A stretch of 64,000 nucleotides of DNA from UBA6059 sp040222235 (GTDB lineage: Bacteria; Bacteroidota; Bacteroidia; Cytophagales; Cyclobacteriaceae): assembly GCA_040222235.1 (NCBI GenBank), contig JAVKDO010000014.1, forward strand, positions 35,618-99,617, given 5' to 3'. How positions within the stretch are numbered: the first letter of the stretch is position 1; every line of letters starts with the position of its first letter. The notes below the pieces were generated by a model, which was not told where the DNA came from, searched no databases, and worked only from the letters and a program-made list of their open reading frames with translations. Both the position numbers and the translations under genes were made by a program. Positions 24,395 to 30,487 of this stretch are shown one piece after another.

Positions 24395-25471
24395 TTATTG
24401 ACCCAAATGGGTATCAATAAAATCGCCAGACTTGTCTATCGCTACCTTACTCTCCGGTGAATCAGGAAGTTTAGATTGAAATACATGCACCATTCCTTCG
24501 TACAAATCCAGTTTTACCTCGTGCCCCGATTGGTCAATGGCCTGGTAGAGCCTGATGAAACCACTCAATAAAATCTCTTTGGTACCGCCCTGAATTAAAG
24601 TGGGAGGAAACCCTTTGTCAAAATCTCCATGCACCGGAGATACATAGGGGTTCTTCCAATCCTGGGGTGATGCATACGCATCCCTACAATTGGAGAGTGT
24701 TACATCATACAAAAATTGGGGTTCCGAATATTTTAATGTGTGATAAGTATCGCCTGTTTCGGTTATATCCGCCCAAGGCGACCATAATACCAATGCAGCA
24801 GGTAAACCCATGCCTATATCTCTCAAATGTAGCGTGACCGATGCGGCCAGTCCACCTCCCGCTGAGTCACCAAAAAGAACGATATCATTCATGGAATAGC
24901 CCTCACTAAGCAACCCTTTGATAACCTGAAGTACTTCATCGTGAATTTTATCCCATTTGGCAAATGGAGCGGTGGTATAATCAACAGCAATGACCTTTAG
25001 ACCAGTGCTTTCAGCCATGAGCGCTGCAGTGGCAGATCTTGACTTGGCTGACAGCATGGTATAACCACCACCGTGTAGGTATATGATTATCGATGTTGAC
25101 TCTTTGTAATCCTTGGGAAGCAGCGTCAATACAGGAATTTGATTGATTTCACTTTCCTTCCACTGAACATCCATCTCCTCCAGTAACCCTAAATTCGCTT
25201 TGATCATATCCTCTTCACCACGATCATGAAATTTCCTCCAACCTTCCAGATCATCCGGTTCAGGGGTTTGAAATAATGCAGGGCTGGGAAGGTTCGAGAT
25301 ATACTCCCGCCATTCTTCTGATATGGTTTCAGGAACAGAAAAACCTTTGAAGTCAGTATCGCTCATTATCTTGGTGTTTTTTTCTTCCTCCTGGTCACAC
25401 GACATTGATACACAAACCAGAAATACAATGCTGAAAAGGGTGTTCAATCGTTTTTGTAGAGATTTCATCAT
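24395..25471 (-). CDS. alpha/beta-hydrolase lipoprotein, HSL (GDXG) family esterase
   Basis: The 358-residue protein has a lipoprotein signal with cysteine near residue 25 (VSMSC). The hydrolase core has the HGGG oxyanion motif (YLHGGGYTMLSAKSR), the GDSAGGGLA nucleophile elbow and a C-terminal EGMVHVFQ histidine motif; these define the hormone-sensitive-lipase family. It would cleave short-chain esters at the periplasmic face. The two unannotated residues before ATG 25471 would be a TTG start and were dropped. The next gene upstream ends 17 bp away on the same strand, so the pair is an operon opposite HxlR regulator 2. Confidence 0.9.
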   Translation of the reverse strand: MMKSLQKRLNTLFSIVFLVCVSMSCDQEEEKNTKIMSDTDFKGFSVPETISEEWREYISNLPSPALFQTPEPDDLEGWRKFHDRGEEDMIKANLGLLEEMDVQWKESEINQIPVLTLLPKDYKESTSIIIYLHGGGYTMLSAKSRSATAALMAESTGLKVIAVDYTTAPFAKWDKIHDEVLQVIKGLLSEGYSMNDIVLFGDSAGGGLAASVTLHLRDIGMGLPAALVLWSPWADITETGDTYHTLKYSEPQFLYDVTLSNCRDAYASPQDWKNPYVSPVHGDFDKGFPPTLIQGGTKEILLSGFIRLYQAIDQSGHEVKLDLYEGMVHVFQSKLPDSPESKVAIDKSGDFIDTHLGQ

Positions 25472-25487
25472 CAAGTAAAGTCAGTGG

Positions 25488-26138
25488 TTAATTCACTTTG
25501 GCGGCCCATTCTTCCTGCACTTTTTGAGCTTGTGCCCCGCTACAATCTTCCCCACCTGCAGGAGCCGCCATATACTCATGGTAAGTCACTTTCCAGTCAC
25601 TGCCCGTTTTTTTGGCTTTCATCAATACTGTGTTGAGCACTTGCCCGTATTTTGGCACTATGGCTGCAGTGGTCATTACCCAGTGGATTTCTGAAGCGTT
25701 CTTTTCCGGATAGAAGGCATAGATGGCACATACATTTTTAGGTTCTAAAAACTCTTCTCCCAAACCAAGCTCAGTGTTGATAAAATCCAGGGCATGCACA
25801 AATGCTTTTCCTCCAAACTCCAGTGAGTCAATAAAAGGTTGGCTTTGAAATACCAGGGCATCTTTAGCATAAAGCTCATGTGCCAATTTTTTAACATTGC
25901 TGATATCACCGCCATTGGTCTTGGCAGGAGCAAAACCGTTGACCACCTGCAATAGTAAATCTACCCTGTCTTTGGCCACTTCAATGGCCGTTTCTTTTCC
26001 ATAATAAGAGGTACTGGTTAGCTGGTATTCCGGTTTTTTTTCAGCTCCTGTAGCGCTGGTATTTTTACTACTGGTGCAGCTAAACTGCATACTCAGCACA
26101 ACTAGGGCTATAGTTAGATAAAGGAATGATTTTTTCAT
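25488..26138 (-). CDS. lipoprotein with NTF2/SnoaL-like domain
   Basis: The 216-residue protein has a lipoprotein signal (FSCTSSKN, cysteine near residue 21), a low-complexity linker, and a domain (about 50-210) with the cone-like alpha/beta pattern of NTF2/SnoaL proteins: helix EVAKDRVDLLLQVVNGF, strands in HWVMTTAAIVPKYGQVLNTVLMKAKKTGSDWKVTYHEYMA. The catalytic role of this copy is unknown; related domains are hydrolases, isomerases or ligand binders. It is the first gene of a two-gene operon with the HSL-type esterase, divergent from HxlR regulator 2 (113 bp apart). Confidence 0.68.
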   Translation of the reverse strand: MKKSFLYLTIALVVLSMQFSCTSSKNTSATGAEKKPEYQLTSTSYYGKETAIEVAKDRVDLLLQVVNGFAPAKTNGGDISNVKKLAHELYAKDALVFQSQPFIDSLEFGGKAFVHALDFINTELGLGEEFLEPKNVCAIYAFYPEKNASEIHWVMTTAAIVPKYGQVLNTVLMKAKKTGSDWKVTYHEYMAAPAGGEDCSGAQAQKVQEEWAAKVN

Positions 26139-26201
26139 AGTCTTGATTCTTTTGTGTAATTAGTTTCATAAAGGAACTAATGATAGTTTACAAAAGGAAT
26201 A

Positions 26202-26219
26202 AGTTACCTTTTAGTAACT
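26202..26219. promoter_or_regulatory. candidate HxlR operator 2
   Basis: AGTTAC (26202-26207) and GTAACT (26214-26219) form a perfect inverted repeat with a 6-base spacer in the divergent gap before the HxlR gene. Further GTAAC words (GGTAACCAAAACGTAACC) lie just downstream, up to the ATG. The arm and spacer match the site at 23966-23983, which supports one regulator type acting at both. Confidence 0.6.
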
Positions 26220-26251
26220 ATAAGAAAGTGGTAACCAAAACGTAACCGACT

Positions 26252-26590
26252 ATGTCAAGAAGAATTATTGAAAACCCGACTCAATGCCCAATGACCCACG
26301 CGGTGAACATCATTGGGGGTAAGTGGAAGCCTTTGATCATATATGTCTTGAGTAATGGCACTCTCCGTTTTGGACAATTGGCATTTTTTCTACCCTCGAT
26401 TTCCCGGAAAGTGCTTGCCGAGCAATTGAAAGAATTGGAGCATGACGGCCTGATTATCAGAAAGGCCTATCCGGAAATACCTCCAAAAGTGGAATATTCC
26501 CTGTCAGATAAAGGGGAGGCGCTACTTCCAATATTTGCCCATCTATGCAGCTGGAGCAAAGAAAAAATGGGGGAAGTGGAATTTGGGTAG
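26252..26590 (+). CDS. HxlR-family transcriptional regulator 2
   Basis: The 112-residue winged-helix protein parallels regulator 1: CPMTHAVNIIGGKWKPLIIYVL with the N-terminal cysteine, RFGQLAFFLPSISRKVLAEQLKELEHDGLI as the recognition helix and PPKVEYSLSDKGEALL as the wing. The two share about half of their residues, so they are diverged paralogues, not recent copies. It faces the NTF2-like lipoprotein and esterase operon across a perfect AGTTAC-N6-GTAACT palindrome and presumably controls it. Confidence 0.92.
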   Translation: MSRRIIENPTQCPMTHAVNIIGGKWKPLIIYVLSNGTLRFGQLAFFLPSISRKVLAEQLKELEHDGLIIRKAYPEIPPKVEYSLSDKGEALLPIFAHLCSWSKEKMGEVEFG

Positions 26591-27068
26591 ACAGTTTGAA
26601 ACATAGATACTGAGCCCTGTGACTCTGGTTATGATACTAAAATTGCTATAAACCTTGAACACCATCATTTCAACTTTATGAGGATTATTGATTTCAGTCT
26701 AATCATATTGTCAAGGACTTTAATTACTTCCAAGTGCTTTTAAGTTTATTCCCATTCTTCATTTATCATTTTTTAATCCAACCTTTCTTGCATTAAAATT
26801 GTCTTTCGGTGCTTGTAACGATTATTGAGGAAGATATTTTTTTATTAATTGCTGTTACGATTTATTTCTCTTTGACCAAAAAGGAATACCAAGATTTTTT
26901 CTAGGAAGTATTGGCAAGCATTTTTACAGCTTCATTTAGACTTCCTTTTCCATGGAAGGCTTTGATTTTATAAGATTCTGGTAAGTAAAATATTCGAGTA
27001 GCGGGTCTATTCCCTATTTCCAGCAGTAAACTTCAAGAGTTTAAACTAGCTTCAACATGAGAAAAATG
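26591..27068. other. gene-poor AT-rich end of the candidate element
   Basis: No complete gene is seen in this 478-bp stretch. A 43-codon minus-strand frame at 26901-27032 (LLLEIGNRPATRIFYLPESY, then KIKAFHGKGSLNEAVKMLANTS and a stop) has coding-like composition but an in-frame TGA before it and no start, so it may be the remnant of a lost gene. The remainder is AT-rich with no recognised signal. Confidence 0.5.
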
Positions 27069-27452
27069 TTAATCAAGCCTGTCTCGAGATATCATTCGGA
27101 AAGGCATTTCTAAAATGTCTTCAAAATCTTCTCCGATTTCCAGCATGTCCTCATCATCCTTATCATAATACCAATTAATGACAACTGATTTACGGTCTTC
27201 TAGTTTCTTTATTTCCTTCATGAGGTTGAAAATACATTTACAGGAACTAGTGTTGAAATACTCAAACTCAAAAGTGAAGTGAGCCTCGGTAATAGCAGAA
27301 GACGAGTAATTTCCAATACTTGATATAAGCTGCTGGTAAAATTCAAGCGGCTGCTCTATCACAGAACGGCCTCCTACTTTGAATGTACCACCATCAAAAT
27401 CGAAACATACAAAAGGAGAATTCTTACCGGCTTCAATAAGTAGGAATGACAT
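27069..27452 (-). CDS. siaC: SiaC-family regulatory phosphoprotein (DUF1987)
   Basis: The 127-residue protein matches the SiaC family. The conserved EFEYFNTSS motif ends in T68, the residue phosphorylated in Pseudomonas aeruginosa SiaC, and the C-terminal EDFEDILEMPFRMI segment is conserved. SiaC is the substrate of the kinase SiaB and phosphatase SiaA in a partner-switching pathway; here the SpoIIE phosphatase upstream would dephosphorylate it. Its target here is unknown; in P. aeruginosa it is a diguanylate cyclase. The last codons (RDRLD) probably come from the inserted element: the orphan end at 18197 reads RDRSE. Confidence 0.9.
   Translation of the reverse strand: MSFLLIEAGKNSPFVCFDFDGGTFKVGGRSVIEQPLEFYQQLISSIGNYSSSAITEAHFTFEFEYFNTSSCKCIFNLMKEIKKLEDRKSVVINWYYDKDDEDMLEIGEDFEDILEMPFRMISRDRLD
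27087..27132. repeat. right 46-bp direct repeat (candidate attR core)
   Basis: Identical in sequence and orientation to 18215-18260. It lies within the coding end of siaC, 18 bp before the stop codon, so integration would replace only the last few codons of the gene. Confidence 0.8.
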
Positions 27453-27477
27453 AATCGAGGTAGTTTAATTGTTTACT

Positions 27478-28524
27478 TCAAAGGCTAAAGGCTAGAAAAG
27501 TACTGTCATCTATTTGCTCAGTTTGACCCTTAAATGCATTTACATGTTTTATAAATTGAAATTCAGATAGTCCTTTACACTGCTCTTCCAAAATTGTCTG
27601 CAAGCCCATCCTACCAAGTTTACGCTTATTCTGATTATCAAATTGATCAATCACGCCATCGCTGTGAAGGAAGAACTTCTGACCTTCTTTCACATTGAGC
27701 TTCACATGTACGAGTTCCTTCTTTACAACTTGGGTTCTTCTAGTTTTTAGAAGTTTGAGCTCTGCACCATCATAATAGTGGAGATTAATACCGCTACCAG
27801 TAAAATCCAATGTGCCTTTTGACTTATCATAAACAACGATCCCAAGTTCCAAATCAACCATTTCATCCGACTCATATTTTTCATGGTATGCATCAAGATC
27901 ATCGTAAAAATCATAAAGTGACTCATGCAATTCTTTTTCCGAATGGCTAAACCGCGATCTGACCATTTGAAGCATTGCAATGCCAACAAGTGCAGCTGCA
28001 ACACCATGCCCTGTGCAATCACCTAGAATGATCATGATTTTATCATCATTCTGTTCGAACCAATAAAAATCTCCACCTATTTGATAAAGAGGCCTATAAT
28101 AGATAAAATAATCATCGAAGAAAGGTTCAAGGGTGTCGTTGACCGGAAGTAGCTGAGATAGAAGTTCAGAACTCCTCAAAAAACTCTTCCTGACATTTTC
28201 TTCTTCAAACGAAATGGTACGCTCTGTACATTCATCGTTGATGAGCAAAGCGTGAAGCATTGGAAAGCAATCGATAGGGCCTCCGGCTAGAAGGATAATA
28301 CTCCGCTGGGAATGTGGATAAAACCCAATGAATGATTTATTCTCCTCTAACTCGATTACCACATGGTTCGCATCGCTATCCAAGAGCTCCCTGCAAATCT
28401 CCTCCAAGCGACTTGTAATCACTCGTGTCGTATCGTCTTTGGATAGATACAACTGATTTTGTTCTTTGGTATAAGTACCATAGACTTCTAAATTTCCATA
28501 CAACTCCTTAACTCTGTTTTTCAA
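27478..28524 (-). CDS. SpoIIE-type PP2C protein phosphatase
   Basis: The 348-residue protein has an N-terminal region of about 130 residues with no firm family (possibly a small regulatory domain) and a C-terminal SpoIIE domain: IGGDFYWF, ILGDCTGHGVAAALVGIAM (metal-binding Asp-Cys-Thr-Gly-His-Gly), SDGVIDQF and DDSTFLAFSL. The metal-site acidic residues are all present. It is the probable SiaC phosphatase, the SiaA role, but lacks SiaA's membrane sensor domain. It starts at TTG (no in-frame ATG lies near), 11 bp after the stop of the preceding small gene, within one operon ending in siaC. Confidence 0.87.
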   Translation of the reverse strand: MKNRVKELYGNLEVYGTYTKEQNQLYLSKDDTTRVITSRLEEICRELLDSDANHVVIELEENKSFIGFYPHSQRSIILLAGGPIDCFPMLHALLINDECTERTISFEEENVRKSFLRSSELLSQLLPVNDTLEPFFDDYFIYYRPLYQIGGDFYWFEQNDDKIMIILGDCTGHGVAAALVGIAMLQMVRSRFSHSEKELHESLYDFYDDLDAYHEKYESDEMVDLELGIVVYDKSKGTLDFTGSGINLHYYDGAELKLLKTRRTQVVKKELVHVKLNVKEGQKFFLHSDGVIDQFDNQNKRKLGRMGLQTILEEQCKGLSEFQFIKHVNAFKGQTEQIDDSTFLAFSL

Positions 28525-28535
28525 ATCTCCAAGCC

Positions 28536-28853
28536 TTATACCGCCTTTTTGAGTTGACCACTACCGAGTTCATTTACAAGTCTGACGGCCATGTGCTTGA
28601 TCGTACCTAAGTTGGACGCATTACTCTCGCATTCGATCACAAGGATTCTCTCATGAGGCATTTTTAAACAAAATCTTAAATGACCATCTGATAAACTGTA
28701 ATAGTTATCCACACAATCACTCAAAGAGAAAATTCCCTTTGCCAACGGAAACATCTTGTTTATTTCCTTCAAGTCTAAGAGGGAGATATGGCCTTGAAAG
28801 CCATACCTCTTCTTGAAAGAGACCAACATTTCACCTTCTAGCTGGTTGATCAT
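28536..28853 (-). CDS. small protein of the switch operon, unknown
   Basis: The 105-residue cytoplasmic protein has alternating short strands and a C-terminal helix (LGTIKHMAVRLVNELGSGQLKKAV). The layout resembles a roadblock/LC7 or SiaB-like small switch protein, and it is near-contiguous with an LC7-like gene (2 bp) and the SpoIIE phosphatase (11 bp). No catalytic motif is visible, so calling it the kinase is not supported. Its place between the LC7 and phosphatase genes suggests a stoichiometric partner. Confidence 0.6.
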   Translation of the reverse strand: MINQLEGEMLVSFKKRYGFQGHISLLDLKEINKMFPLAKGIFSLSDCVDNYYSLSDGHLRFCLKMPHERILVIECESNASNLGTIKHMAVRLVNELGSGQLKKAV

Positions 28854-28854
28854 C

Positions 28855-29250
28855 TTACTCTCCCAATAGCACCTCTAGTTCACCGGCCAGTTGCTTGACC
28901 ACCTTTCTGGTCATGCCGATATTAGTTGAGGCCTTGTCTGCTGCCAGATAAATGATGTATTGCTCATTGGGCGTTGGTTGAATAATGTGTATTTGAGATG
29001 ATAACTCAATAATTATTATTTCCACCAATTCTCCTTCAAAACCCATCGCATTCTTCGCCTTGATCTTTGCCTTAACGACCTCTGCGTTATAAGCGCTTGC
29101 CGCGTCGATATCAAATGACGGATCCAGAACAAGTGAACCTATTGGTAGGCCCGTACTTATTTCAATTGCAGAAATTGCTTTTAGACCCTGGATGTCGTTT
29201 TTGGCCTTGCCAAATACTTGATCCATTGAACTTGCTGTTTTTGTAGCCAT
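28855..29250 (-). CDS. roadblock/LC7-like protein
   Basis: The 131-residue protein fits the LC7/roadblock fold (Mgl-type): N-terminal helix, ISAIEISTGLPIGSLVLDP as the paired strands, AAASAYNAEVVKAKIKAKNAM-type helix, then EIIIIELSSQIHIIQPTPNEQYIIYLAADKASTNIGMTRKVVKQLAGEL. LC7 proteins are small dimers that regulate Ras-like GTPases in polarity and gliding. No GTPase is encoded beside it here. It is the first gene of the switch operon, divergent from the LytTR regulator. Confidence 0.75.
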   Translation of the reverse strand: MATKTASSMDQVFGKAKNDIQGLKAISAIEISTGLPIGSLVLDPSFDIDAASAYNAEVVKAKIKAKNAMGFEGELVEIIIIELSSQIHIIQPTPNEQYIIYLAADKASTNIGMTRKVVKQLAGELEVLLGE

Positions 29251-29341
29251 AGCTGTTTGATTTGTGGTTTAAATTTTACAATAATTCTTGCAGGCAAGCT
29301 AGTGGCGAAAAATCCTTTTTTTTTTACTTAGTCCTTGAAGC

Positions 29342-29378
29342 AGGACAAATCTGTCTTTGAGCATATCATATTTGTCCT
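29342..29378. promoter_or_regulatory. inverted repeat in the divergent gap before the switch operon
   Basis: AGGACAAAT (29342-29350) and ATTTGTCCT (29370-29378) form a perfect 9-bp inverted repeat with a 19-base spacer, midway between the LC7-like and LytTR genes. A second, shorter GTCCT/AGGAC pair overlaps its left arm. It is not the classical LytTR direct repeat, but a place for an operator is likely. Confidence 0.4.
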
Positions 29379-29508
29379 TAAACCTTTTGCCAAATTCAAC
29401 TCTCTTTATCTATAATTATTCTAAATTACTCATTATGTAATATTTAGATATTATTATCAAAACATTATCGCTCCACACATAATCCATTTTTTAATTTTGT
29501 ATTCTGAG

Positions 29509-30255
29509 ATGAGGAGACTCTACGTACTTTTAATAGAAGATCATCTAATCCAACACGAGAAGGTTGAATTTTATTGTCGGAAACTGGGGTATGACTTCCA
29601 TGGTATTCAAAAGCAGTTCGCAGACACCCTGGACATTGTAAAACGAGAGAATCCTGACGTGATCTTACAAGACATTAATCTTAACCATTCCATCAACGGC
29701 ATACTGATGGCCAAAGAGATAATGAAAATATCTTCTGCACCAATAATATTTACTACTGCTCACAAAAATTCGTTGATTATAGAGAGGGCTGCAGAAATAG
29801 CACCAAGTGGGTATCTGATCAAACCCTTTGATATGCACAATATGCAAGGTGCTATAGAACTGGCTATTTTTAAGTCCAAAAATGGCGCTAAAAAGGATAA
29901 TAAGGCTGATGAAGAGATAATTTCTAAAATCGGTGAAAGCTTTTTCATTAAGCTATCGACCAAAATAGAAAAGGTTAAACTTGAGCACGTTTTGTGGTTA
30001 GAATCGGCGGAAGAGAAATACGTGAAAATAATCACCTCTGATAAATCACTTCCAATAAGAACTTCTCTAGAGCAAATATCCAATCTCCTCCCTGATGATA
30101 GGTTTGTAAGGATCAATAGAAATCAGGTTGCGAATATTGAGCATCTTGAATCAATAGATCAGTTTGAAGATACGGTGATCATAGCTGGGAAAAGTCTTTT
30201 CCTCGGACCGGTTTTCAAAAACCGTCTCCTTAAAAAATTGGACATCATCAACTGA
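29509..30255 (+). CDS. LytTR-family response regulator
   Basis: The 248-residue protein has a receiver domain (VLLIEDH at 6-12; D55 in VILQDINLN as the phosphorylation site; a conserved lysine in YLIKPFDMH near 104) and a LytTR DNA-binding domain (about 150-248) with KLEHVLWLESAEEKYVKIIT and RFVRINRNQVANIEHLESI. The ATG at 29509 opens directly on the receiver strand and was preferred to the in-frame TTG at 29497. It is divergent from the SiaC operon. The PAS kinase at 16.4-18.0 kb, once probably in the same locus, is a possible phosphodonor. Confidence 0.9.
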   Translation: MRRLYVLLIEDHLIQHEKVEFYCRKLGYDFHGIQKQFADTLDIVKRENPDVILQDINLNHSINGILMAKEIMKISSAPIIFTTAHKNSLIIERAAEIAPSGYLIKPFDMHNMQGAIELAIFKSKNGAKKDNKADEEIISKIGESFFIKLSTKIEKVKLEHVLWLESAEEKYVKIITSDKSLPIRTSLEQISNLLPDDRFVRINRNQVANIEHLESIDQFEDTVIIAGKSLFLGPVFKNRLLKKLDIIN

Positions 30256-30487
30256 AGTGCTTTTAACCGTTATTAGCAACTAAATCAATCAGGTCAATCC
30301 ATAATTGAACTATTCTAAGAAGCCCTATCTTAATTCCAATTACTGTCTACCAGGTATTTGACAAATATCTCGAGATGGTGTCGCACTAGTCAGCTCAATA
30401 TTCCCTTGATATAGCGCAAATCTTGCGAGTCACGGCGCATCCAAAAAAATCCAACAGCCAGAAGCCTATCATGGCACGAATAAGGCA

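Larger units (their letters stand above)
18215..27132. mobile_element. candidate integrated element inserted at the siaC 3' end
   Basis: The segment is bounded by perfect 46-bp direct repeats lying in the coding end of siaC. At its right end siaC is intact; at its left end only the gene terminus remains, followed on its far side by the kinase gene expected downstream. This is the geometry left by site-specific integration into a gene end, or by single-crossover integration of a circle. Cargo: eleven genes for two unknown proteins, two esterases, DUF2490-like, DJ-1, YciI-like and NAD(P)H oxidoreductase proteins, an NTF2-like lipoprotein and two HxlR regulators. Gaps within it are AT-rich. No integrase, relaxase or transposase was recognised, so mobility is inferred from structure only. 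Confidence 0.6.
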
